Assembly: GCA_020632875.1 (NCBI GenBank)
Contig: JACKET010000003.1
Location: 372,001-436,000 of the forward strand
DNA: 64,000 nucleotides
Direction: 5' to 3'
DNA from: Alphaproteobacteria bacterium
GTDB taxonomy: Bacteria > Myxococcota_A > UBA796 > GCA-2862545
Positions 8,641-16,115 of the stretch are shown here, piece after piece (position 1 is the first letter of the stretch; each line of letters opens with the position of its first letter). The position numbers were made by a program, and so were the translations under genes. The notes beneath the pieces are model-generated. The model was not told where the DNA came from. It did no database searches and saw only the letters and a list, made by a program, of their open reading frames with translations.

Positions 8641-9213
8641 ATGTCCCGCACCCTGCTCCTGCTCCTGCTGGTCGCCTGCAAGGGCGGCACGCCCACGCCC
8701 TCCGAGACCGACACCGACACCGACGCGGATGCCGACTCCGACACGGATTCCGACGCCGACACGGACTCGGATGCCGACACCGACGCGGACACCGACACCG
8801 ACTTCGCCGACTGCAAGGCCGCCGGGGGCATCTGCCTCGGCTCCGGGACCTGTGCGCCCCAGGGCGGCACGCCCCTCCCCTCCTTCGCCGGCGACTGCGT
8901 CTTCGACGACGGGCCGGGCGTGTGCTGCCGTCCGCCCGCCGAGCAGCCCACCGGGGACACGTGTACCGAGCGCGGCGGCCTCTGCGCGCCCATCTCGGGC
9001 TGCTTCTTCGTGGACGGCGCCCTCTCCGTCGCGAGCGACACCTGCGGCTCGGTCATCGAGGCCTGCTGCGTCCCGGAGACCGTGTGCGGCGTCGAGGACA
9101 GCGTCTGCTGCGGCGACACGGTCGCCTACCGCACCGCTTGCGACCGCGGCGACTGGACCTGCGACCTGTTCCCGGGGACGAGCCTGGTGCTCGAGCAGGA
9201 TTGCCCTATCTAG
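8641..9213 (+). CDS. cysteine-rich lipoprotein with Asp-rich stalk
   Basis: A 190-residue protein with lipobox LLLVAC (Cys 13), then a stalk of repeated Asp-Thr/Ala/Ser at residues 20-57, then a compact cysteine-rich domain containing about 14 cysteines in patterns such as GGICLGSGTC, GVCCRP, GGLCAPISGCFF and EACCVPETVCG. The spacing suggests two disulfide-bonded repeats of about 45 residues followed by a tail (CCGDTVAYRTACDRGDWTC). The cysteines imply an oxidising location, the periplasm or cell surface. Function unknown. It starts one base after the preceding lipoprotein gene. Confidence 0.8.
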   Translation: MSRTLLLLLLVACKGGTPTPSETDTDTDADADSDTDSDADTDSDADTDADTDTDFADCKAAGGICLGSGTCAPQGGTPLPSFAGDCVFDDGPGVCCRPPAEQPTGDTCTERGGLCAPISGCFFVDGALSVASDTCGSVIEACCVPETVCGVEDSVCCGDTVAYRTACDRGDWTCDLFPGTSLVLEQDCPI

Positions 9214-9243
9214 CGTTCATCCGGCTCGCGACGCTCGCCGGTC

Positions 9244-9351
9244 GGGTGTTGGGTGTCGGGTGTCGGGTGTCGGGTGTCGTCCTACCGGCACACGCGTGAA
9301 AGTGCCGTTCGAAACCAAATATCCAATACCCAATACCCAATACCCAATACC
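9244..9351. repeat. paired heptamer arrays: 5x GGGTGTY, then 4x CAATACC in opposite sense
   Basis: Five perfect-length 7-base units GGGTGT(T/C) occupy 9244-9278. After 45 bases, four units CAATACC occupy 9324-9351; read on the other strand these are GGTATTG (GGGTATT in another phase), so both arrays are G-rich on opposite strands. They fill most of the 187 bases between the end of the Cys-rich lipoprotein and the end of the convergent transglycosylase gene. The unit sequences of the two arms are related but not identical. No gene is present in this gap. Confidence 0.9.
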
Positions 9352-9400
9352 CGCCTTCGAGAGCGCCCGCCGGTCCACGAACGCTCACCCACGAGAGCGC

Positions 9401-10792
9401 CTATCGCTCCACCAACAGCGCCTCGTAGATGTCCCGCCGATTCAGGATGTCCTCGACGTAGGCGACGGGCTCGGTGCCGCGGCAATAGCCGTTGCGGACC
9501 ACGGGATGCCGGTTCCAGGTGCGGTCGGCGAGGGCGAGCATCCACGGCGCGACGGCGTCCCACGAGGCGGAGTCGTGGCCGTTGGCCTCGGCGAGGCGGC
9601 GGGCGTCGTCGACGTGGCCCATGCCGGCGTTGTACGCCGCGAGCACGAACGGGAGGCGGGCGTCGGGGTCGTCGAGCTGCTTCGCGTAGTAGCGGTCGAG
9701 GCGCCGAAGGTAGCTCGCCGCGCCGCGGACCGACTGCTCGGGGTCGCCGGGGTCTTCGATGCCGAGCTCGCCCGCGGTGGCCGGCATGATCTGCATCAGG
9801 CCGAGCGCGCCGGCCGGTGAGCGGGCGCCGGGCTCGAAGCGGGACTCCTTCCAGGCCTGCGCGGCGAGCAGGGTCCAGCTCCAGTCGATGCGGGTCGCAT
9901 GGCTTCGGAAGAGCGGGTCGTACGCCGAGACCTGCGGACGGCGGGGGCGGACACGCGCTTCGATGTACCGCTCGCGCGCCCGCTCGACGGTGCGCTCGTT
10001 GGCCTCGAGCCAGTTCTCGAGGCTGTAGCGCAGCGCCAGCGCGCCTTCGCGGACGCCGAGCTGGGCACCCGAGACGCCCGGCAGCGCGGGGCCGATCACG
10101 AGGTTGTGCTCGTCGACGAGCGGCTCGACGAGGTCGGCGCGGGCGACCAGCGCTCCGCCCTCCTGGACCAGGTCGTCGACCAGGGTCTCGAGCAGCGTGC
10201 CGTCGGCGTAGACCTCGAGATCGACGCCGAGGCCGAGATCCTGCACGGCCACGCGGTTCCCCGACAGGTCGACCACGCGCACCACGTGCAGCACGAGGTC
10301 TTCGGGGTCTTCGACCGCGAGGCCCGCGTTCACGTCCTCGACGGTCTGCACCACGACGCGGCGGCTCTCGGAGACCGGGACGTACGCGATACCCGGCTCG
10401 GCGAGCGCCTGCAGCCGACCCGCGACCACGTCGTACCGGCCCTCGCGCAGGCCCGCGAGCCGCCCTTCGACCGTGGGCTCGGCGAACAGCTGCAGCTCGA
10501 GGCCCTTCGAGCGCGCGAAGCCCGCGAGCAGGTCGTGCTCGAAGCCGCGCACGCGGCTGCCGTCGAGGAACCACGACGTGGGGTCGCTCGCGAGCGCCAC
10601 GCGCAGCTTGCCGGTCTCGACGATCCAGTCGAGGTCGTAGGCGTCGCCGTCACAGACGTCGAGCTGCAGCTCGGTCGAGCACTCGCCGAGCGGGTCGACG
10701 GCTTCGCCCGCGCCGCCGCAGGCGACCGGGAAGAGGAGCAGGAATCCAGCGATCCGGCGAACCAGGCTCTGAACGCGCCTCCGACCGTGCAA
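9401..10792 (-). CDS. MltF-like membrane-bound lytic murein transglycosylase
   Basis: This 463-residue protein has a signal ending in FPVAC (Cys 25), an N-terminal extracellular solute-binding (SBP_bac_3-like) domain of about residues 60-255 (TGKLRVALASDP, FEHDLLAGFARSKGLEL, RLAGLREGRYDVVAG), and a C-terminal SLT lysozyme-like domain with catalytic Glu 316 in AWKESRF, followed by SPAGALGLMQIMPATA and AAYNAG. This is the domain order of Escherichia coli MltF, a lipid-anchored enzyme that cleaves peptidoglycan to 1,6-anhydromuropeptides and is controlled by its binding domain. The open frame begins with a TTG at 10,792; no better start before the signal peptide was found. The gene stands apart from its neighbours. 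Confidence 0.87.
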   Translation of the reverse strand: MHGRRRVQSLVRRIAGFLLLFPVACGGAGEAVDPLGECSTELQLDVCDGDAYDLDWIVETGKLRVALASDPTSWFLDGSRVRGFEHDLLAGFARSKGLELQLFAEPTVEGRLAGLREGRYDVVAGRLQALAEPGIAYVPVSESRRVVVQTVEDVNAGLAVEDPEDLVLHVVRVVDLSGNRVAVQDLGLGVDLEVYADGTLLETLVDDLVQEGGALVARADLVEPLVDEHNLVIGPALPGVSGAQLGVREGALALRYSLENWLEANERTVERARERYIEARVRPRRPQVSAYDPLFRSHATRIDWSWTLLAAQAWKESRFEPGARSPAGALGLMQIMPATAGELGIEDPGDPEQSVRGAASYLRRLDRYYAKQLDDPDARLPFVLAAYNAGMGHVDDARRLAEANGHDSASWDAVAPWMLALADRTWNRHPVVRNGYCRGTEPVAYVEDILNRRDIYEALLVER

Positions 10793-10842
10793 CCGGCGGA
10801 ATGCATCCTAACACGCCCGTGTGGAGTACCGGATTCGACCGT

Positions 10843-11613
10843 TCACCCGCGCTTTCTGCGCCGAGGCTCCAGCGCGCCCGACCGGATGAGCTCGCGGCTG
10901 GGCTCCCCCACGGCGAACCCGTCCAGGCGGTGTGGTCGCAACAGGTAGCTCCCCGAGTCGTGCCACACGAGCTTCCAGCCCATCCGGCCGCCGAGCGCCA
11001 CCGAGGCCTCCTCCAGGAAGGCACGGGCGGGACGGGTTCCCGCGGTCAGCACGGCGTCATCGACCCAGAAGGGCTCCGTGGCGGCCGTGGCGTGCCCTGC
11101 GCGGGTGAGCGCATGGGCGAGGAGGCCCGCGAGATCGACCTGGTCGGCCCGAACGAACGCCGCACGGTCTGCGGGGACCGTGATCGCCGCATCGAGCACG
11201 GGGACGACCGGCTGCCAGGTTCCGTGCTCGCGGCGCTCGCGGGGAACGATCGCGAAGCCGGGCCCCATCGGGCGGACCTCGAAACGCACGCACGCGTCGG
11301 GGGCGGCGTTCACCTGCCGGACGAGGCGCTCGACCCCGCGCCGCGACGGGCGCGCGCCGGGCGCCGGCATCCGGACCCGCGCGCCAGGCCAGGCGTGGCG
11401 ACCGGGCCACGGCTCCGCGTCGTGGGGGTCGTCGTCGGGAGGCGCGTGGTGCTCGAGCGCCACCGGCACGCCCCACTCGCCTTCGAGGAGCTTCGACCCC
11501 TGCAGCAATCCCGAGGTCTCGAAGGCGAACACCTCGCCCGCAGCCTCGCGGAGCCGCGCCTCGCCGTCGGGTGGAGGTGCAGCCAGGGCGGTGAGCAGCA
11601 GGGCGAAGAGCAT
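10843..11613 (-). CDS. secreted protein of unknown function
   Basis: A 256-residue protein that opens with a hydrophobic leader (MLFALLLTALAAPPPDG), consistent with export to the periplasm. The mature part contains EVFAFETSGLLQGSKLLEGEWGV, a proline/histidine-rich acidic segment around residue 60, and a C-terminal part with two alternating blocks that look like small alpha/beta repeats (AAITVPADRAAFVRADQVDL; FLEEASVALGGRMGWKLVWHDSG). No family is recognised. The shorter start at 11,613 is preferred over the open frame reaching 11,739 because it gives a signal peptide. It lies 13 bases downstream of the TPR-methyltransferase gene on the same strand, so it is likely in the same transcript. Confidence 0.7.
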   Translation of the reverse strand: MLFALLLTALAAPPPDGEARLREAAGEVFAFETSGLLQGSKLLEGEWGVPVALEHHAPPDDDPHDAEPWPGRHAWPGARVRMPAPGARPSRRGVERLVRQVNAAPDACVRFEVRPMGPGFAIVPRERREHGTWQPVVPVLDAAITVPADRAAFVRADQVDLAGLLAHALTRAGHATAATEPFWVDDAVLTAGTRPARAFLEEASVALGGRMGWKLVWHDSGSYLLRPHRLDGFAVGEPSRELIRSGALEPRRRKRG

Positions 11614-11626
11614 CGAGGCTCCCGTA

Positions 11627-12895
11627 TCACGCCGGGCGCAGCACCCAGATCCGCCCCTGAATCCAGTCCCCCCGCTCTTTTCGCAGGGGTGCCGCGTCGG
11701 ACGAGGCCACCGCGAAGCCCGCCGCCGCCGCGGCGTCACGGACGTACCGCTCGGCGTGCGCGTAGCGGCCGGACGGGAGCAGACGGAACCCTTCGCCCTC
11801 CAGCGTCTCGGTCGTGAACACGAAGGCGCCCGCGCACACCGGGCGGACCGCGGCGAACAGCGACTCCAGCGCGCCGACGTACACGAGCACGTCCGCGGCG
11901 AGGACCGTGTCGAAGGACCCCGGATCCTGCGCGAGCCATTCCTCGATGCCGGCGCAGCTCACGGACGCGTAGAGCCCGCTGGACCGGGCGATCGCGACCA
12001 TGCGTGGCGACAGGTCCACGCCGACGGCCCGCTCCACGCGGTCGCCGAGCGCACGCACCGCCATGCCCGTGCCGCAGCCGAGGTCGAGCACCGACCCGCC
12101 GAGCCCCGGGATCGCCGCCACCAGCGCCGGCACGCGGGTCTCGAGCACGTCGGCCAGGTGGTGGTCGTACCCCTCGGCGAACGCGTCGAACAGGTCGGCG
12201 ACGAAGCGGTCCGGAGGCCGCGCGGCCCCGTCCCCGCGCACCGAGGCGAGCATGTGCGTCGCGATGGCGTCGTCCGGGTCGTCGACGAGGGCCCCCGCGA
12301 GCATGGCCGCGCCCACGGTCGCGTTGCCGTACAGCACCTGGAGCACGCCGAGCCGGCACCGGACCTTCGCCAGCGGCCCGTGGTCCGCGAGGATGCGGGT
12401 GAGCTCCTGGATCGCCCGGTCGGGACGGCCCAGCAGCTCCTCGACGGCCGCGAGCGCCGAGCGGGCCGGATAGAACCCGGCGTCGTGCTCCAGGGCGCGC
12501 TGCAGCGCGGACCGCGCGGGCTCGAGCTCGCCGAGCTGCTGGTGGACGACGCCGAGCCCGTAGAGCGCGTGGACCGACGGCTCCCGGGCGGCCAGCGCCG
12601 CGAACACGTCGCGCGCCGACGGGAGCTGGCCCAGCTCCCGGTACGTGTGGCCGAGGTTGTTGAGGATCGAGGGGTCTTCCGGGAGGAGCGCCGCGGCGGC
12701 CTGGAGGTGCGGCAGGGCGTCGTCGAAGCGGCTGGACTGGGCGAGCAGCCCGCCGAGCTGGGTGTGCGCTCCGGCGTGGTCGCGCCGCTTCGCGAGGGCC
12801 TGGCGGTACAGCGCCTCGGCGCCGGCCACATCGCCCTTCTCCTCGCGGCGGAGGCCGCGCTCGACGAGGGTGTCGGGATCGACGCGCTTCGCCAT
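11627..12895 (-). CDS. TPR-repeat SAM-dependent methyltransferase
   Basis: A 422-residue cytosolic protein. Residues 1 to about 200 are five or six tetratricopeptide repeats (RREEKGDVAGAEALYRQALA, FDDALPHLQAAAALLPEDPS, LGELEPARSALQRALEHDAG). Residues about 230-420 are a class I methyltransferase with motif I VLDLGCGTGMA (269-279), VGVDLSPRM, a catalytic-region DTVLAADVLVYVG, and a C-terminal FTTETLEGEG. The fusion of TPRs with a ubiE/trans-aconitate-type methyltransferase is known in proteobacteria; the acceptor is unknown. The start codon shares one base with the stop of the upstream gene (TGATG), pointing to coupled translation. Confidence 0.86.
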   Translation of the reverse strand: MAKRVDPDTLVERGLRREEKGDVAGAEALYRQALAKRRDHAGAHTQLGGLLAQSSRFDDALPHLQAAAALLPEDPSILNNLGHTYRELGQLPSARDVFAALAAREPSVHALYGLGVVHQQLGELEPARSALQRALEHDAGFYPARSALAAVEELLGRPDRAIQELTRILADHGPLAKVRCRLGVLQVLYGNATVGAAMLAGALVDDPDDAIATHMLASVRGDGAARPPDRFVADLFDAFAEGYDHHLADVLETRVPALVAAIPGLGGSVLDLGCGTGMAVRALGDRVERAVGVDLSPRMVAIARSSGLYASVSCAGIEEWLAQDPGSFDTVLAADVLVYVGALESLFAAVRPVCAGAFVFTTETLEGEGFRLLPSGRYAHAERYVRDAAAAAGFAVASSDAAPLRKERGDWIQGRIWVLRPA

Positions 12896-14850
12896 CAGAG
12901 CCCGCCGAGCACCTGCTGGAGGGCGTCCTTGCGGGCTTCGGCGTCGAGCCGTGTGGTGCCGTCGAGCGACTTCATGTCGATGAGCCTCAGACCGAGCGGA
13001 AGCGCGAAAGCCCCGTCGTGGAAGGCCTGGACGGCGGACCGCGCCTGGTCGTACGCCTCGCCCTTCCCGTCACCGGAGTGGCAGCCGAGCTTCGCGCCGA
13101 GCGGTGAGATCAGGCAGATCCGCCCGCCGTTCACGTCCACCACGAAGCCCGACCGGTCGTTGCGGAGCCGCGGCGAGCGCCGGAGCATCGCGGCGGCTTC
13201 GCGGTCCACGGCGGATCCGCTGTCCTGGACGGTCGCCGGCAGTGCGAGCCCGAGGCGCCGCATCGAGCTCGGGTCGAGCTGCAGCGCCCGCTCGTACAGC
13301 CCGAAGGACGACGGGTCGCCGCGGCCCCACGCATGGTCCGCCGCGAGGGCCGCCACGCGGGCCCTGAGCAGCACCTCCTCCTTGGGCAGGCCGTCCAGCG
13401 CGCGCTGCGCGAGCTCGAGGGTGCGGGACTGCCCCCGCGCCCAGGCGACCTCCGTCTCGATCGCGTCGTAGTAGGCCTGCACGGCGGGGAACGCGTCGAG
13501 CGTGCGCCCGCGGTCGACGGCCGCCTGCATCACGCCGGGCCCGAGGACCCCGACCAGATCCCCGATCATCCACGGCGCCGGCGACAGGCCGTCGTCCTCG
13601 TAGGGCGCGAGCGAGCGTTCCAGCAGCTCGCGGTCCGTGAGGAGCCCGCCGAGCGTCGTGTGGTCCTCCCAGATCGCCGGATCGGGCAGCCAGGAGCCCG
13701 TCCAGTGCCACGTCCGCGCGACGAAGCCGTCCAGCGCGGCCTGCTCGGCGGCCCGCTCCGCGGCGAGCCTGCGCATGGCGAGATGGATGAGCGTGTGCGC
13801 GCCCAGCGTCGCGCCGTGCGAGGTCGACGTGGCGGCGCGGCGGTCCGGGTGCTTCAGGGCGCGCTCGATGACCTCCATCCCCTTGTCGGCCTCCCCCGCG
13901 ACGAGCAGCACCATCGCGAGCGTCGCGTCGGCGCCGGCGCGCGACTGGGCGCGGTCGGGCGGCTTCTGGGCGTGGCGCCAGGCCTGCATGCTCTGGATCG
14001 CGCCGACCGCCTCGGCCCCGCGTCCCTCCGACAGGTAGAGCGCGGCGAGGGCGTTGTACGGGCTCGTCGTGCGGCCCGTCCCGCTGCGCGCCGACTCCTT
14101 CAGCAGCGCCTCGGTCGTCTCGAAGTCGAACACCGCGATCGTCGTCGTGCTGGCGTTGTACGCGTCGACCACCACGTCCCCCGACGTGGAGCGACCGTGC
14201 TCCAGGCTCGCCATGCACGCGTCCTTCGCGGCCTCGCGGTTCCGGATCTTCGCCTCGAGCGCGCAGAGCACGTTGTAGCCGAGCGACTGCTGCCACTCGT
14301 CGTCCGACGCCAGCGCGGCCTCCGCGACCGCCCGCGACTCCGCGAAGCGCTCCTCCTTCATCAGCACCCAGCCCGTCTCGCCCGCCAGCTTGGGGCTGTA
14401 GAGCCGGTTGTACTCCTCCACCGTGTCGAGGAAGAGGTCCGCCTCCTCCATGCTCTCCGCGACGAACGCCTTGCCGCGCAGCACGTACCAGTGGGTCCGC
14501 CAGGCCTCGGCGTCGAGCGAGTCCTTGTTCCGCGTGTAGAGCCGGTCCGCCCGCTCGAAGTGGTGGAGCGCGCGCGGCAGGTTCCCGTCCTCGTTCCAGT
14601 ACACCTCGGCGACGACGTAGTGCGCGACGAAGTCGTCCGGATCCGCTGCCAGCGCCTCTTCGGCCAGGCGCCGCGCCGTGAGCGACTTCTCGGCACGCAG
14701 GCTCTCGAGCGCCTCCGCGGAGGTGGCCATCGCCGGGGCCGACGCGGTCAGCGCTGCGGCGAAGAGCGCGACGGCGAAGGGGAGCGTTGTGGAAGGGGCG
14801 AGCGCTCTCCGACGTGGACCGTGGACCGTGGACCGTGGACCCGTGCACAT
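12895..14850 (-). CDS. secreted TPR-type protein whose start lies inside a heptamer array
   Basis: The conserved part is a protein of about 610 residues made of alpha-helical TPR-like repeats (AEEALAADPDDFVAHYVVAEVYW, LPRALHHFERADRLY, DEWQQSLGYNVLCALEAKIRNREAAKDACMAS, given here in part). Just upstream is a convincing signal peptide h-region (LPFAVALFAAALTASAPAMA), but the only ATG in frame before it is at 14,850, within a GTGGACC heptamer array, so the first residues would be encoded by the repeat (arginine-containing n-region). An internal ATG at 14,730 would give a protein with no export signal. The start is therefore uncertain. It follows the MoxR gene after about 220 bases and overlaps the methyltransferase gene by one base. 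Likely periplasmic; function unknown. Confidence 0.72.
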   Translation of the reverse strand: MCTGPRSTVHGPRRRALAPSTTLPFAVALFAAALTASAPAMATSAEALESLRAEKSLTARRLAEEALAADPDDFVAHYVVAEVYWNEDGNLPRALHHFERADRLYTRNKDSLDAEAWRTHWYVLRGKAFVAESMEEADLFLDTVEEYNRLYSPKLAGETGWVLMKEERFAESRAVAEAALASDDEWQQSLGYNVLCALEAKIRNREAAKDACMASLEHGRSTSGDVVVDAYNASTTTIAVFDFETTEALLKESARSGTGRTTSPYNALAALYLSEGRGAEAVGAIQSMQAWRHAQKPPDRAQSRAGADATLAMVLLVAGEADKGMEVIERALKHPDRRAATSTSHGATLGAHTLIHLAMRRLAAERAAEQAALDGFVARTWHWTGSWLPDPAIWEDHTTLGGLLTDRELLERSLAPYEDDGLSPAPWMIGDLVGVLGPGVMQAAVDRGRTLDAFPAVQAYYDAIETEVAWARGQSRTLELAQRALDGLPKEEVLLRARVAALAADHAWGRGDPSSFGLYERALQLDPSSMRRLGLALPATVQDSGSAVDREAAAMLRRSPRLRNDRSGFVVDVNGGRICLISPLGAKLGCHSGDGKGEAYDQARSAVQAFHDGAFALPLGLRLIDMKSLDGTTRLDAEARKDALQQVLGGL

Positions 14851-15014
14851 CGTGGAAGGGGCGAGCGCTCTCCTACGTGGACCGTGGACCGTGGACCGTG
14901 GACCGATGGAGGCCTCCGAAGGGGCACGCTCTTTCCCCCCCCCGGTGCGGGGATCGGAAGAGACGGGCCCACCAGGAGCGCCCTCCGGTCCACGGTCTAC
15001 GGTCCACGGTCCAC
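14789..15014. repeat. 63-base tandem duplication with GTGGACC arrays, plus inverted GGTCCAC array
   Basis: Two direct copies of a 63-base unit lie at 14,789-14,851 and 14,852-14,914. Each has GTGGAAGGGGCGAGCGCTCT followed by four GTGGACC heptamers (14,814-14,841 and 14,877-14,904). After 82 bases the reverse array GGTCCAC (four units, one with a T) occupies 14,987-15,014, so the outer arrays could pair into a long stem. The element fills the space between the MoxR gene stop and the TPR gene and overlaps the latter's presumed start. No other gene is seen here. Confidence 0.88.
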
Positions 15015-15068
15015 CCGCCCCTGCAACACCGACCGCGCCGGCGAGCGCGCTCCTTCCCCGATCCCCTC

Positions 15069-16106
15069 TCATCGCTTCAACGTCTTCCGCGACAGGGACT
15101 CGAGGGGCTTCGCGCAGCACTCGGCCACCACGTCCTCGGCGGAACCGCTGCCCGGCGCGAGCTCGATGCGGTGGGCGAAGACGAACGGGGCGAGCGCCTG
15201 GATGTCGTCGCTGCTGACGTAGTCGCGGCCCTGGGCCAGCGCGCGGGCCTGCAGCGCGGGCAGCATCAGCACGAGGGCGCGCGTGGAGACGCCCTGGACG
15301 GCGCGATCGTTGTTGCGCGTCGCTTCGGCGATGTCGACGAGCGCCTCGTGGATCTCGCGGGCGATGTGGACCTTCTCCTTCAGCGTCGCGCGGGCGTCGA
15401 GGACCTCGGTGCGGGTGATGCGCGGCAGGTCGCTGGCCGCGCCGCGCGTGACGTTCTTGAGGTTCGTGAGGAGATCGAGCTCGGCCTGACGGGAGATGTG
15501 GGTCATCCGGATCTTGAACAGGAACCGGTCGAGCTGGGCGGCGGGGAGCGGGAACGTGCCGGACAGGTCGAGCGGGTTCTGCGTCGCGATGACGAAGAAG
15601 AACGCATCGAGCTTGCGGGTGCGGTTGTCGACCGTGGTCTGCTTCTCGGCCATCGCCTCGAGCAGGGCGGACTGGACCTTCGGGGAGGTCCGGTTGATCT
15701 CGTCGGCGAGCACGATGTGCGCGAAGATCGGCCCCGGACGGAAGAAGAACCGGTTCGTGTTCGGGTCGAAGATCGTCGTGCCCGTCACGTCGCCGGGCAG
15801 CAGGTCGGGCGTGAACTGGATGCGCCGGATGGTGACGATGTCGTCGTCGGGCATGTCGTCGACGATGCAGTCGCCGAGCGCCTTGGCGAGCGTGGTCTTC
15901 CCGGAGCCCGGGAAGTCCTCGAGGAGCACGTGCCCATCGGCCAACAGGGCCGTGATCACGAGGTCGATCACGTCGTCGCGACCGACGACCGACTTCACGA
16001 GCCTCGCGCGGAAGCGGTCGACGACCCCCTTCGCACCGTCGAGATCCGTGATGCGAGCCGCCTTCTCGTGCGTGACGTGCTCGCTCTGGTCGAAGTCCTG
16101 ATCCAC
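15069..16106 (-). CDS. MoxR-family AAA+ ATPase
   Basis: A 345-residue AAA+ ATPase of the MoxR family, proteins that act as chaperones in the maturation of complexes, often with DUF58/VWA partners. Walker A is DFPGSGKTT (64-72), Walker B IVLADEIN, sensor 1 ATQNP in FFFVIATQNPLDLSGTFPLP, and the family signature QLDRFLFKI follows. The C-terminal lid includes VSTRALVLMLPALQARAL. The start is GTG at 16,106, with GGGAGG placed six bases upstream and nearly touching the stop of the transglutaminase gene. DUF58, transglutaminase and MoxR genes in one operon is a widespread arrangement; here moxR is last instead of first. Confidence 0.93.
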   Translation of the reverse strand: MDQDFDQSEHVTHEKAARITDLDGAKGVVDRFRARLVKSVVGRDDVIDLVITALLADGHVLLEDFPGSGKTTLAKALGDCIVDDMPDDDIVTIRRIQFTPDLLPGDVTGTTIFDPNTNRFFFRPGPIFAHIVLADEINRTSPKVQSALLEAMAEKQTTVDNRTRKLDAFFFVIATQNPLDLSGTFPLPAAQLDRFLFKIRMTHISRQAELDLLTNLKNVTRGAASDLPRITRTEVLDARATLKEKVHIAREIHEALVDIAEATRNNDRAVQGVSTRALVLMLPALQARALAQGRDYVSSDDIQALAPFVFAHRIELAPGSGSAEDVVAECCAKPLESLSRKTLKR

Positions 16107-16115
16107 TCTGCCTCC

